NCBI RefSeq assembly: GCF_900638305.1
Contig: NZ_LR134506.1
Span: 1,426,001-1,490,000, forward strand
From: Porphyromonas cangingivalis
GTDB lineage: Bacteria > Bacteroidota > Bacteroidia > Bacteroidales > Porphyromonadaceae
Direction: 5' to 3'
DNA length: 64,000 bases
Shown here: positions 35,441 through 44,850 of the stretch, one piece after another
Layout of the letters: every line of letters starts with the position of its first letter
How positions within the stretch are numbered: position 1 is the first letter of the stretch
Notes under the pieces: generated by a model
The model's database searches: none
Seen by the model: the letters and a program-made list of their open reading frames with translations, nothing else
What the model was told of the DNA's origin: nothing
Made by a program: the position numbers and the translations under genes

Positions 35441-38206
35441 ATGAGCGAGAAAAACAATACCAAATCTGAGACCAACTCCAAATTCAGAGAGGGCTTGAAT
35501 GAACTCCTGAAACAAACGAAATCTTTCATCTTTGAAGAAGCCCAAAGTATCATTCTATTCCTTATAGCTCTTCTTCTACTCTTTCTTTTTGAAGATGAGA
35601 CGAAAGCTCTCTTTTACGATAAGGTCTTACCTGTCATGAATAGGATGAATTTTGGGATCGTAAGTTGGAGCATACTTTCTCTATTAGGCATCTTCCATCT
35701 TCACTATGTGTGGCAATGTGTGAAGAATAACTATCGAATTTCTGTATTCTCATTTCTACTTATCACACTTGTTATTATCCTCTTATTCAATGGTCTGCTA
35801 TTAGATTATTCAAGTATAGAGATCCAAATACTCATATTTTTCGTATTAGTTGCCATTCTCTGCTTCTGGATGTTCTCATTCATAAACTTTTTCCCTTGTC
35901 AAAGTGGAACAGAGACACAAGCGGAAGAGGAAAAGCTTTTAAGTATAGACACTCCAATCAAAAATAAGGATGATGATCGCTTAGGCTTCTCCGAAGACAT
36001 CGACCTTTTAATAAGCAAACTGCCTAAAGAGACAGAGCAGGCATACAGTGTAGGGATTGTAGGCTCTTGGGGTAGCGGAAAAACCTCTTACCTAAACCTC
36101 TTAGAAAAGAAGCTGAACAAAGAGCAGTTCATTGTCATCAAGTTTAACCCTCGTCATTCACTCAATGCTTGTACGATCCAAGAGGACTTCTTCCACGAGT
36201 TATTCTCAACATTGAAGAAATATGATTCGAGATTTTCAAGTTCTTTCAAGGATTACCTGAAAGCCATAAATATAATTGGGGAAAACAAGTTTTTATCCTC
36301 TTTCCTATCCATACATCAGCTTTGGAACAGTGGAAGAGAAAAACAAAAAATCAGTGAAGCAATAAAGAGACTCGGCAAAAGAGTGGTTGTGTTCATTGAT
36401 GACTTTGATCGTCTTTTACGAGAAGAGGTCATTGAGGTGTTGAAGCTCATCGATGGCAATGCTTCCTTTTCTAATATGATATTCTTCGCAGCTTACGACA
36501 AGCAATATCTTAATAAAATCCTTGTTTCCGAAAACACCAGTGAAACGAAACTATTTAGTGATAAGTATTTCTCGATAGAGCAATCTATCCCCTTCATCTC
36601 GGAAGAGGCTTTGTGGAATGAGATAACTAAAATACCTTGTATGAACAATAATGATCCATATTTCAAGGAGCTATACGAAAAAGAGTCTATCTTATATTTC
36701 ATCTTAAATCAGATACTACCTACTTTACGAGACCTGAAACGATTTTCAAATTTATTCTTACGATTTGAGAAAATTCAGAACGACGTAAATTTCAGAGACT
36801 ATTTTCTCCTGATGCTCATTAAATACAATTGGGAAAACGAATACTATCGCCTCAAAAAGAAGCAATATCTCAACCCAACTAATAGTGAATGGGAAGTTAT
36901 CAGTGAAAAGGTTGATATTAATGTAGAAAACAGTCATTTACTTAAGAAAATTCTACACCTACTATTTGAAAAGGAGGAAGTTACGATAAGAAAAAGAGGC
37001 CATATTTATAGGATCAAATCTATTCGAAGCATAAGAGCGTTTGAAATATATTTCCAAGAGAGAGTCAATAGCAACCTATCCTTTAACACTTTAGAACATC
37101 TTTTAAAAGAAGACGCTTGCAACTCCCTACCCATCATAGATCTTTGGTTTCAAGAAGGATATGATCGTGACATACTTGAATATTTGAGCTATTATGAAGG
37201 AAAAATCATGGACAAACATGATCTTTCTAAATTTCTATCAGTAGCTATTTATGCGTATGAAAAAGATAAAGAGATCAAATCTAAATCAGAGCAAAACAGT
37301 AAGAGCTTAGAGAAAACAGCACCAGATCAGAGAAAACCTTATACTCATGAATATACCCAATTAAAACCATCTAATTTTGAATGCTTCTCGCACCATTATA
37401 TTTATAAAATATCACCTGCATCTGACCGCCTTTTTGCCTCCAATGAAGAATATAAAATATGGATCAAAGATGAGCTAAAAAAACTACATATACACTTATA
37501 TTGTAGATGCGCCTTAGATATATCCGAACATGCACTTAATGATGATCATCCCTGTATTTCAAAACGCTTATTTAATCTATCTGAAGCTCGTGAGATTGTA
37601 AAAGATTCATTTTTAAACCTTATACATAAAGAACCTGAGATTAAGACCCGTCATATGGACTTATTGGAATCCTACATAAAACCCATGGAGAAAGAGAAAA
37701 CAGAGTTGAACAAAGAGATGTTAGAAGCTGTAATAACATCACTGGACAATTATGGATCTGAAGAGTTCTTCAGGAAACTATTTGTCAAAATTCCACCTAT
37801 GTATGAAGACTGTTTATCTTTTGGATTAACAATTCTTTCTGAGAAAATATTTGGGACAAAAGGGGATTTAGATAAATTCCTCACCGATCGAAAACACAGC
37901 ATAAAAATCCCCGATAAGATCAAGAAATTTTGGAGCCTATACAAAGGAAATAATTATGAAGTGTTTTCCCTTTATGAAGATATCCAATATGATACGGAAT
38001 GGCATCTTAAAACGGCGTGCAATAATTTAGAAAAGGTGTTAGAGATTGAGCACAAATTTGATGAATTAGTCAAGGATGGGAAAATAACATTAAAAAGAGC
38101 AGAGAGTTTATTAGAGACGATAAGAAAATTTCCAGTTAGGGTATCCAAATACCAAGATGTTGTAAACAAAATAAATCAAAAGATAGATGAGCTATCAAAA
38201 AGCTAA
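35441..38206 (+). CDS. KAP family P-loop NTPase with N-terminal membrane helices
   Basis: The 921-residue protein has four hydrophobic helices within residues 35-150 (for example IILFLIALLLLFLF), Walker A GSWGSGKTS at about 208-216 and Walker B VVVFIDDFDRLL at about 313-324, then a long helical C-terminus. This is the KAP group of STAND-like NTPases, some of which act in anti-phage exclusion (PifA) or toxin-like systems. The gene is much more AT-rich than its neighbours and is followed by an insertion sequence between two direct repeats, which suggests horizontal transfer. A defence role is inference; no partner gene is adjacent. Confidence 0.88.
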   Translation: MSEKNNTKSETNSKFREGLNELLKQTKSFIFEEAQSIILFLIALLLLFLFEDETKALFYDKVLPVMNRMNFGIVSWSILSLLGIFHLHYVWQCVKNNYRISVFSFLLITLVIILLFNGLLLDYSSIEIQILIFFVLVAILCFWMFSFINFFPCQSGTETQAEEEKLLSIDTPIKNKDDDRLGFSEDIDLLISKLPKETEQAYSVGIVGSWGSGKTSYLNLLEKKLNKEQFIVIKFNPRHSLNACTIQEDFFHELFSTLKKYDSRFSSSFKDYLKAINIIGENKFLSSFLSIHQLWNSGREKQKISEAIKRLGKRVVVFIDDFDRLLREEVIEVLKLIDGNASFSNMIFFAAYDKQYLNKILVSENTSETKLFSDKYFSIEQSIPFISEEALWNEITKIPCMNNNDPYFKELYEKESILYFILNQILPTLRDLKRFSNLFLRFEKIQNDVNFRDYFLLMLIKYNWENEYYRLKKKQYLNPTNSEWEVISEKVDINVENSHLLKKILHLLFEKEEVTIRKRGHIYRIKSIRSIRAFEIYFQERVNSNLSFNTLEHLLKEDACNSLPIIDLWFQEGYDRDILEYLSYYEGKIMDKHDLSKFLSVAIYAYEKDKEIKSKSEQNSKSLEKTAPDQRKPYTHEYTQLKPSNFECFSHHYIYKISPASDRLFASNEEYKIWIKDELKKLHIHLYCRCALDISEHALNDDHPCISKRLFNLSEAREIVKDSFLNLIHKEPEIKTRHMDLLESYIKPMEKEKTELNKEMLEAVITSLDNYGSEEFFRKLFVKIPPMYEDCLSFGLTILSEKIFGTKGDLDKFLTDRKHSIKIPDKIKKFWSLYKGNNYEVFSLYEDIQYDTEWHLKTACNNLEKVLEIEHKFDELVKDGKITLKRAESLLETIRKFPVRVSKYQDVVNKINQKIDELSKS

Positions 38207-38267
38207 GAAGTAGCATATCAAAAGGATACCGTCTGTCTGTCATTGCGACACTCCTTCCCTCAGTTGA

Positions 38268-38330
38268 AAAAAGTTGTCTAACTTGTTTCGTCACCTTAGA
38301 CGACTTTCGTTATCAAGTTAGACAACCTTT
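38268..38330. repeat. Dispersed intergenic palindrome element, copy C
   Basis: AAAAGTTGTCTAACTTG at the left pairs with CAAGTTAGACAACCTTT at the right around a central CCTTAGACGACTTTCG; linkers are TTTCGTCA and TTCGTTATC. The variable core differs from the other copies but the two arms change together. Confidence 0.75.
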
Positions 38331-38449
38331 TTCGGTGAGTTATATATCTTGTTTTGGGGAGGGTTTGGAGTTGCGTTAGAGCTTGATGCTCAAGTCGCAT
38401 GATTTGAGTGGATTACAACTCTTTCACCTTATGAGGATAGGGGATTAGC

Positions 38450-38488
38450 AAAAAGGCTATGTCACTTGCGTTGTGACATAGCCTTTTT
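38450..38488. terminator. Bidirectional terminator hairpin in left direct repeat
   Basis: AAAAAGGCTATGTCAC pairs perfectly with GTGACATAGCCTTTTT around a 7-nt loop. The T-run on both strands lets it stop the KAP gene transcript and the transposase transcript. Confidence 0.85.
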
Positions 38489-38514
38489 GTTGTATGGATA
38501 GTCTCTTTTTTCGG

Positions 38515-39841
38515 TAGTGTCCGAAAAAGTGTGTAAGGTTAGTTCTCCCTTTTTCCCCTGGGGCATGCCCCAGGGGAAAAACTTTGAGTTTTTCGTGTTA
38601 TTACTCATTACTCATTTATTTGGTACTCCACTCTTGGAAATAGGGTAACCTCCTAGCATAAGTCCTTTCAGTCATTTCTCGGGCTACAGAGCCCAAGAGA
38701 AAGACGACGGCATCAGCCGAGGGTAGAGCCCCACGCATACGCAGCGTACGCTTATAGCTGCGATTGAGACGCTCCACCCAATTCGTCGAGTAAATCATAC
38801 GACGAACACCCTCCGGGAACATCAGGTAAGTGAAGTAGCCTATATTGCGAGGTGCCGACAAGGAGAGCAGGCTCCGGTAGCTTTTCCCCCAACGTTCTGC
38901 AAATGTACACAATTTCTCAAATGCCTTGATGGGTGTAAGACTTGTACCCGAGATCGGAAACAAGTCTTCCAACTCTTGTCTCATCTGATCCTTGTCCCTC
39001 TTCGATACGGCATTAAGTGCGTGACGCTTGAAATGAACGACACACAGCTGATGGGAGGAGTGAGGGAAAGCCGAGGCGATGGCTCGTTCAATCCCCTGTA
39101 AAGCATCTGAGATGATCAGGTCTATACGTTCGACTCCACGTGTTTTGAGGGCTTTCAACTCTGCCTCCCAATTCAACGCTCCCTCCGTGGGATGATTCAC
39201 CACACAAAGCACCTCCCGACTACCGTCAGGAAGCAACCCCAACATCGTGTAATAGGCTTCCTGAGCCACACGATCCTCCCGCCGTGTGTAGGTAAAGGTA
39301 GCATCGATGTACACCGCCAAATAGTGGGGCGACAGTTGGCGTTCCAACCACTTGTAGATCTCCTCTTTACTCGTGTTCGAGAGAAAACTGACTTGCTGCT
39401 TGCTATAGTGATAGCCGTAGATCCGTTCGCACACCGAACCAATGTCTTCGCACGAAAGGCCTCGGGTATAAAGCTCGTGAAACAACAAGGCTCGTTCGCT
39501 CTCTTGGCTGGAAAGGATTCCCAAAATCAGGGGTTGGAAATTGCCCGAACGTGTTCGAGGAATCCGTAATTCAAAGCTACAGCCGTAGCCTCGCCATCGA
39601 CGAGGACGGAAACCATTGCATTGTTCACCCTCATGCTCTTCGACAAAGAGAGCACGTTCTTGCTTCGAGAAGGTGTCCAATAGTACACGGATAAGTTCGT
39701 TAATACCTGCCTCTGATGATAGCATTTCAGAAATAAATGCCGACTTTTGTGTTGTTGTAAGCTCCATTGTTCTTAGGTTTATTTTTTTTCTTACCTCAAA
39801 GTTAAGGACTAATGGGGCTTACACACTTTTTTAGGACAGTA
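38515..39841 (-). mobile_element. IS256-family insertion sequence, about 1327 bp
   Basis: The ends carry imperfect terminal inverted repeats: TAGTGTCC...GTGTGTAAG at 38515 and TACTGTCC...GTGTGTAAG read inward from 39841. One transposase gene fills the element. No matching 8-bp target duplication is visible; instead the element sits between two 252-bp direct repeats. It looks intact and potentially active. Confidence 0.85.
38616..39767 (-). CDS. IS256-family (Mutator-type) transposase
   Basis: The 383-residue transposase has the DDE triad of the family: Asp in VYIDATFTY, Asp in DLIISDALQGIERAI followed by CVVHFKRH, and Glu in STNWVERLNRSYKR. The C(2)H-type HxxCxxHFxRN-like block (HQLCVVHFKRHAL) is also diagnostic. 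Length is near the usual 390-400 and the frame is intact. It catalyses copying or movement of the surrounding element. Confidence 0.95.
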   Translation of the reverse strand: MELTTTQKSAFISEMLSSEAGINELIRVLLDTFSKQERALFVEEHEGEQCNGFRPRRWRGYGCSFELRIPRTRSGNFQPLILGILSSQESERALLFHELYTRGLSCEDIGSVCERIYGYHYSKQQVSFLSNTSKEEIYKWLERQLSPHYLAVYIDATFTYTRREDRVAQEAYYTMLGLLPDGSREVLCVVNHPTEGALNWEAELKALKTRGVERIDLIISDALQGIERAIASAFPHSSHQLCVVHFKRHALNAVSKRDKDQMRQELEDLFPISGTSLTPIKAFEKLCTFAERWGKSYRSLLSLSAPRNIGYFTYLMFPEGVRRMIYSTNWVERLNRSYKRTLRMRGALPSADAVVFLLGSVAREMTERTYARRLPYFQEWSTK

Positions 39842-39843
39842 TC

Positions 39844-40095
39844 GTTGAAAAAAGTTGTCTAACTTGTTTCATCACCTTAGACGACTTTCGTCATCAAGTT
39901 AGACAACCTTTTTCGGTGAGTTATATATCTTGTTTTGGGGAGGGCTTGGAGTTGCGTTAGAGCTTGATGCTCAAGTCGCATGATTTGAGTGGATTACAGC
40001 TCTTTCACCTTATGAGGATAGGGGATTAGCAAAAAGGCTATGTCACTTGCGTTGTGACATAGCCTTTTTGATGTACGGATAGTCTTTTTTCTCAG
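39844..40095. repeat. 252-bp direct repeat, right copy
   Basis: This is the near-identical partner of 38263-38514. It includes its own dispersed palindrome element (39849-39912, copy D, which differs from copy C by two C/T and G/A changes in the linkers) and the hairpin at 40031-40069. Its right end overlaps the last bases of ccsA. Confidence 0.9.
40031..40069 (-). terminator. Terminator after ccsA
   Basis: This is the same 16-bp perfect hairpin (AAAAAGGCTATGTCAC arm) as at 38450-38488, now 23 nt beyond the ccsA stop; on the minus strand the stem ends in a T-run. Confidence 0.85.
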
Positions 40096-40883
40096 TTTGA
40101 ATACATGTGGATGCTGTCAGAGGCGGAGGGGAGGAAGTTGACGCCGTACCAGCACATCTGGAGGAAGAGGAAGCTGACGATGAGGATGATCGCCGACTGC
40201 TTGAAGCGTTTGGGGTGGAAACGGCGGTGGTGGATGTACAGCATATAGGCAGCCATGGTTATCGCCGCCCAAGTCTCTTTGGGATCCCAGCCCCAATAAG
40301 TGCCCCATGCCTGCTTTGCCCAGATCGCCCCGAGGAGGAGTCCGACGATGAGAAAGCCTGTGCCCGTATAGACGAGGTTGTCCGTGACATAGAGGCGGTG
40401 AGGGTCTTTATCCTCCTTTTTGTAGAGCATATAGATCGCCAGCAAGAGGGCTGCGCCGAGCATCCCGTAGGCGAACATGTAGGAGATCACGTGGGGGACG
40501 AAGAAGGGGCTTTCGAGGGCGGGCATCATCGTCTTGGAGTGGATCTCGGGCTTGAAGATATTGATGCAGATAAAGACCGTCGAAAGGACGGTCGAGAAGC
40601 CGAGGATCCAGCGATAACGCCAACGGCTGTAAACGATGAGCCCTGCAATGATGACGAAGAACGAATACCAGAGCCGTGTCTCGCCCATAGTGCGCATCGG
40701 TGGGCGTTCGAGCGAATGCCACATCCCTGCGATGTACACCCCGAAGACGATGAGTGCCAGGACGGTGACGGTGATGGCAGGGGCAAACTTTTCCTTAAAT
40801 CCCAAATAAGCACCCAAGGCACAGATGGCTACGGTCGGGAGGGCGAAGTATATGAAGTCGTGCCAGTCGAGGAGGAAGTTCAT
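40092..40883 (-). CDS. ccsA: Cytochrome c biogenesis protein CcsA (System II)
   Basis: From the ATG at 40883, which overlaps the resB stop (ATGA), the protein is 263 residues with about eight membrane helices. It has the WWD heme-handling motif WGTYWGWDPKETWA and flanking His residues (conserved in VPHVISYM and HHRRFH). CcsA with CcsB exports heme and attaches it to CxxCH sites of periplasmic cytochromes. An in-frame longer start would put a charged 33-residue tail on the protein and was rejected. It is the last gene of the nitrite reductase unit. Confidence 0.93.
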   Translation of the reverse strand: MNFLLDWHDFIYFALPTVAICALGAYLGFKEKFAPAITVTVLALIVFGVYIAGMWHSLERPPMRTMGETRLWYSFFVIIAGLIVYSRWRYRWILGFSTVLSTVFICINIFKPEIHSKTMMPALESPFFVPHVISYMFAYGMLGAALLLAIYMLYKKEDKDPHRLYVTDNLVYTGTGFLIVGLLLGAIWAKQAWGTYWGWDPKETWAAITMAAYMLYIHHRRFHPKRFKQSAIILIVSFLFLQMCWYGVNFLPSASDSIHMYSN

Positions 40884-42142
40884 AGGGCTTCTTTCTTTTT
40901 GTCGTGAGAGATAGGACCGAGAAGGAGGCACAAGGCACCGAGGAGCATCATCGCTATACCGACATAGACGGGGAGGAGCCATGGGTCGTAGACGATCTCA
41001 AGTTCGGACGTCGTGCTCCATCGCCCACGTTCGCGGTCATAACCGAGCTGATAGATGTACCAGTTGCCGTGGCGGAGAGGGTGATTGACACGGATATCGT
41101 ACTTGCCCACGTCTCCAGCCTGAGTGTAGTAGACGATGTGAGAGGTGAATTGCTTGGGCTCACGCTCGGGCATGACGATGGCGAGAGAGTCGGTCAACGA
41201 GAGTGAACGGTAAGGGAATAGATAACTCCCTGAGCTCACCCAACCTTCGTAGGCTTCGTCACCTCTCGTGGCACGCACCCGGACGGATGCCGCACCTCCG
41301 GTGGAACGAAACTCCTTGAACACAATGTCTGTCGCACCGACAAGGGGGGCAGAGAGAGGGAGGTGTTCGAGGATTTCGATCTGCCAGTCGAGAAGTCGGC
41401 CTCGGGTGAGGGTCGAGTCGATGAGGAGATGCTCGGGACGCCCCTTGGGGACGAGTTCGCCCGTGGGGAGGTCGAGCAGCATGAGTTTGGGCGGATATTC
41501 TTGGAGGTCGAAGTGTTTGAGTTCGAGCGCAAGAGGGAGCTCCACCATTGCTCTGGTGAGGTTGTCCGTAGCACGCCACTCGGGTTGGTCACTTTCGCTC
41601 GAAAGCACCATCGTGAACCTCCGCATCTCTGACGAAGAGATGAGCCCGAACAAGAGGAAGAGGTACAGCCCTATATGGTTGAGGGCAAAAGCGACATCCC
41701 TGACACAGAGACTGAACCTCAGCAGACGGTAAGCCGTGGCCGTGGCAAGGACGAGCAAAAAGTAGGCATAGAGCAGGAGGAAGGCTCTCGACTCAAGCAT
41801 GGCACTCAGCCCTATCTTGTGGAACCAACCCGATAGCCCCGCTGCCATGCCTGCAGGGATCTGCTTCGTGAAACCCACGATAAGTGTCAGGACGATGAAG
41901 GCAGTCAGGGCGGAGAGGGTCGCAGGGCCTCCTGCCAAGAAGGGTCTCCGTCCCTTGCGTTTACCCATGAGAGCCACACCCACACCGATGAGAGTGATGG
42001 CTATCCCTGCGATGATATTGGTCGGAAAGGCGAAAGCCGTCCGAGGTGCAGGTCCGAGGATGAGCTGCATGACCCACCCTATGATGATCGGGATACCGAC
42101 GATGGCGAAGGCCTCCTTATAGCCCCATTTATTGTTCCACAT
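40880..42142 (-). CDS. ResB/CcsB-like cytochrome c biogenesis protein
   Basis: The protein (420 residues from the ATG at 42142; a start at 42202 would add 20) has three N-terminal membrane helices, one at about 65-85, a large periplasmic domain and a C-terminal helix (LLPVYVGIAMMLLGALCLLLG). This is the ResB/CcsB partner of CcsA in System II cytochrome c maturation. It is divergent in the periplasmic part. The stop overlaps the ccsA start by 4 nt. The nearby multiheme cytochromes NrfH and NrfA are the likely clients. Confidence 0.88.
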   Translation of the reverse strand: MWNNKWGYKEAFAIVGIPIIIGWVMQLILGPAPRTAFAFPTNIIAGIAITLIGVGVALMGKRKGRRPFLAGGPATLSALTAFIVLTLIVGFTKQIPAGMAAGLSGWFHKIGLSAMLESRAFLLLYAYFLLVLATATAYRLLRFSLCVRDVAFALNHIGLYLFLLFGLISSSEMRRFTMVLSSESDQPEWRATDNLTRAMVELPLALELKHFDLQEYPPKLMLLDLPTGELVPKGRPEHLLIDSTLTRGRLLDWQIEILEHLPLSAPLVGATDIVFKEFRSTGGAASVRVRATRGDEAYEGWVSSGSYLFPYRSLSLTDSLAIVMPEREPKQFTSHIVYYTQAGDVGKYDIRVNHPLRHGNWYIYQLGYDRERGRWSTTSELEIVYDPWLLPVYVGIAMMLLGALCLLLGPISHDKKKEAL

Positions 42143-42327
42143 CTGAATGATCTTTTTTTCTTCAACAAAAGCATCTGCCCGACAAGACTTCCTATCGGTC
42201 ATTTATCTCTAACTACACCTAAAACACTTCGAAGACAAAGGGCTGTATCACTCTCTCGAACACGGAGTACAGCACCGATCGGATGGCGACACACAACGGT
42301 CCTTATTCCCTCACAATACACTACTTC

Positions 42328-42380
42328 CGCACAAAAGCCTGTGATGTTCATAGCCTAATGACACCACAGGCTTTTGTGCG
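42328..42380 (-). other. Strong stem-loop between nrfA and resB
   Basis: A perfect 16-bp inverted repeat (CGCACAAAAGCCTGTG and its complement) encloses a 21-nt loop, 22 nt after the nrfA stop. No T-run follows on the minus strand, so it may act as an mRNA stabiliser or partial terminator rather than a full one. Confidence 0.7.
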
Positions 42381-42401
42381 AAAAGCAGAAGTACATGAAA
42401 C

Positions 42402-43901
42402 TTATTTCTTTGCCATATAGAGACGCCCCTTAGCCTTGGCCTCTTCAAGCCACTTTGGAGCTACGGTCTCCACAAACTCCTTCTTCTTGCGATTAAGTTC
42501 TTTGGGATTAAGCCCGATATACTCCTGAGCCTTCTCCTTGGTCGAGATGTCTGGTAGAGGTACTTCATCCGTATAACCATGTTTCGCCAAGACACGAGCG
42601 ATCGACAGGCGTGCGGCCATCGCCTTCTCGAGACCTGCGCTGAGGATGCGCTGACACTCTTGTGGTGCGTGGAACGATCCCCCATGGCTCGCTACGACAT
42701 AGTCCCATCTCCACTGCGACTGACGGATGAGCTTCAGAGCCGAAGCCATCTCAGCCTCTGTCGCACCCTTCTTCCACGCAAACTCAGCTTCGATGTGAGC
42801 TCGGAGGAGTTCGTTCTCAAGCGTATTACGAGCCTCCATGACCTTATGCTGACGCTCATAGACATTCTGACGAAGGGTCTCTTCACTCTCACGGTGGCAC
42901 ACCTGACAGGTACGATCGATATACCTTAGTGGGCTGGTGATGTGGTGATCGCTGAACTTGATCCCCCCCTCACTCATATAAGGCATATGGCAGTCGGCAC
43001 AAGACACGCCCCTCTGACCGTGGATCCCTTGGGTGAAGAGCTCGAAGTCAGGATGTTGAGCCTTTAGGATGGGAGCCTTGCTCAGCGGATGGATGTAGTC
43101 GTAGTATTCAAGTCCGTCGTAATACTTCTCCGCATCCTCCATGGTCATCCCTTTGTCCCAAGGGAAGGTGAGATACTTGCCATCCGGCTTGAAATAATAC
43201 TCCACGTGGCACTGGGCACAGACGAGAGAACGCATCTCCTGGTGTGTCGCCTTGGTGATGTCTATACCTCTGCGCTCGAAAGCCTCCACGAGGGCAGGAC
43301 GAGAGATATGAAGATCCATTGTCTCCGGGTCGTGACAGTCGGCACAACCGATAGGATTGACGATCTCGCTACCAAGCTCGCTCCACTTCGTCTTGTAGAA
43401 GTTGTCCACCCCCATCGCCTGCATCATACGAGGGACGTCGGGGCTCTTACACACCCAGCAGGTACCGGGCTGAAGATCACCCTCACCATCCACACCCGGA
43501 TTGCCGGTGCGGAGGATGTCGATCATGTCATGGATGGCGTGCATATGCCCCCGAGGCGTGTTGTACTCCCGAGAGAAAGCATAGCCCGCCCAGAAGATCA
43601 CCATCTGAGGACGTTGGGCAAGGACATCGACGGGTTGGCTGCCGTTGTACTCCGAAGTAAATGTGGTATCGGCAGTATTCGTCCAAGTGTCGTACTGTCG
43701 TGGATAATTTTCTCGATAGATGCCATTACGAGACTCAAAAGGCGTGAGCTCCACCTTCTTATTGGCATAGATGGACCGGATCTCTGCTCGTCGCTCGGTC
43801 ACTGAAGCAGCCAGCATACCAAGCAAAAAGACTACGACAACGGCAGCACAGAAAAGCAACCACCCCTGCCAGGATTTAAGTCGTCTTTGATTTTCTTTCA
43901 T
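42402..43901 (-). CDS. nrfA: Ammonia-forming cytochrome c nitrite reductase NrfA
   Basis: The 499-residue protein has an N-terminal anchor or signal helix (about residues 12-32) and five heme sites: the diagnostic active-site CWVCK, then CADCH, CAQCH, CADCH and CQVCH. The Lys-ligated first heme reduces nitrite to ammonium with six electrons in the periplasm. The catalytic His and calcium-site regions (DCHMPYM, KAPILKAQHPDFEL) are in place. It lies 30 nt after nrfH, the usual partner. The unit supports nitrite respiration or detoxification. Confidence 0.97.
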   Translation of the reverse strand: MKENQRRLKSWQGWLLFCAAVVVVFLLGMLAASVTERRAEIRSIYANKKVELTPFESRNGIYRENYPRQYDTWTNTADTTFTSEYNGSQPVDVLAQRPQMVIFWAGYAFSREYNTPRGHMHAIHDMIDILRTGNPGVDGEGDLQPGTCWVCKSPDVPRMMQAMGVDNFYKTKWSELGSEIVNPIGCADCHDPETMDLHISRPALVEAFERRGIDITKATHQEMRSLVCAQCHVEYYFKPDGKYLTFPWDKGMTMEDAEKYYDGLEYYDYIHPLSKAPILKAQHPDFELFTQGIHGQRGVSCADCHMPYMSEGGIKFSDHHITSPLRYIDRTCQVCHRESEETLRQNVYERQHKVMEARNTLENELLRAHIEAEFAWKKGATEAEMASALKLIRQSQWRWDYVVASHGGSFHAPQECQRILSAGLEKAMAARLSIARVLAKHGYTDEVPLPDISTKEKAQEYIGLNPKELNRKKKEFVETVAPKWLEEAKAKGRLYMAKK

Positions 43902-43931
43902 AACTTGTAGTCTTACTTATTGGGTATTATG

Positions 43932-44549
43932 TTATTTCGTATCGTTCTTACGGACTGCCTTACGGAGCCAATCCGGCACAGGAGACTTGGGGAAAGGCAC
44001 CCTTGCCGCAGGAGTGGCCGAAAGCCCTATCTTACCACCATGAGGGACATCCCGATGACAGTCCCAGCAGGCTTGTTCGGAGCCCTCCTTGATCTGTACG
44101 GGGCAGACACGGCCGGAGTGGACGAACTCCTGATTGAGTTGAGAGTGACAGCGTACACAGTTTTGGTAGATGACAGCCTGGCTCTCCGGGATCGCCTGCA
44201 TCGCCTGAGGCTCGCCCCTCATCGTGAAGACATAGGAGTGACGGAGACCGTCCTTGGCCTTGAAGAAGTATTTATGGAAGATCGACGTGTGAGGGACATG
44301 ACAGTCGTTGCAGGTAGCATGGAGGGCGTGCGAACTGTGGTTCCAAGTCGCATAGTAAGGCTCCATGACATGACAGTTGATACACACCGAAGGTTCATCA
44401 CTGAGATAGCTGTATGCCTTCGACATATAGACAAGGTAGACGACCAGTCCCACTACCGTGCCTGCACACAGCACTGCAACTATCTTGGCACGATAGGTAG
44501 GTAAGAAGTAGTCTCTGAGACGTTGCCAACGTGTTTTTATCTTCTTCAT
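43932..44549 (-). CDS. nrfH: NrfH, tetraheme quinol dehydrogenase for NrfA
   Basis: From the ATG at 44549 the protein is 205 residues: one N-terminal membrane helix (about residues 20-42) and four heme sites CINCHVM, CNDCH, CVRCH and CWDCH. The CHVM variant at the first site gives the Met ligand typical of NrfH. NrfH takes electrons from menaquinol and passes them to NrfA. A GTG start 36 nt upstream was considered but lengthens the cytosolic tail without support. The C-terminal end is basic and Pro-rich. First gene of nrfHA-resB-ccsA. Confidence 0.94.
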   Translation of the reverse strand: MKKIKTRWQRLRDYFLPTYRAKIVAVLCAGTVVGLVVYLVYMSKAYSYLSDEPSVCINCHVMEPYYATWNHSSHALHATCNDCHVPHTSIFHKYFFKAKDGLRHSYVFTMRGEPQAMQAIPESQAVIYQNCVRCHSQLNQEFVHSGRVCPVQIKEGSEQACWDCHRDVPHGGKIGLSATPAARVPFPKSPVPDWLRKAVRKNDTK

Positions 44550-44767
44550 AATCGAGTTCTGTGAAGTGAGGGCCTCAACACTCACTCGGGAAGGAGTTTT
44601 TCCTGTGCTTCATCATTACATCCCGAGTCACATCCTAAAGATATAATTTCTTTGCAAGAAAACAAACAACATCGACCTTAAAGCCCTGATTTTAACACCT
44701 CAACGACACAATATAAGGACCTTCCCATACAGAGTTCGACGAAAAAATGCTCATTCAAGAAAAAAAA

Positions 44768-44810
44768 ACAACGCCCTCATCATCCGAGATATGGATGATG
44801 AGGGCGTTGT
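44768..44810 (-). terminator. Terminator of the phosphatase-like gene
   Basis: A perfect 18-bp stem (ACAACGCCCTCATCATCC and complement, loop GAGATAT) is followed on the minus strand by a run of nine T. Confidence 0.95.
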
Positions 44811-44850
44811 ACTTATACCATGTTGTTGCGAGCAGAAGGCTCACGACCTA

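Larger units (their letters stand above)
38263..38514. repeat. 252-bp direct repeat, left copy
   Basis: This segment recurs at 39844-40095 with only scattered substitutions. Both copies contain a dispersed palindrome element at the left end (38268-38330 here) and a strong terminator hairpin at the right end. The copies directly flank the IS256-family element. Confidence 0.9.

Noticed and set aside
38507-39849. An 8-bp target-site duplication for the IS256-family element.
   Set aside because: The flanks (TTTTTCGG and TCGTTGAA) do not match, so no target duplication is claimed.
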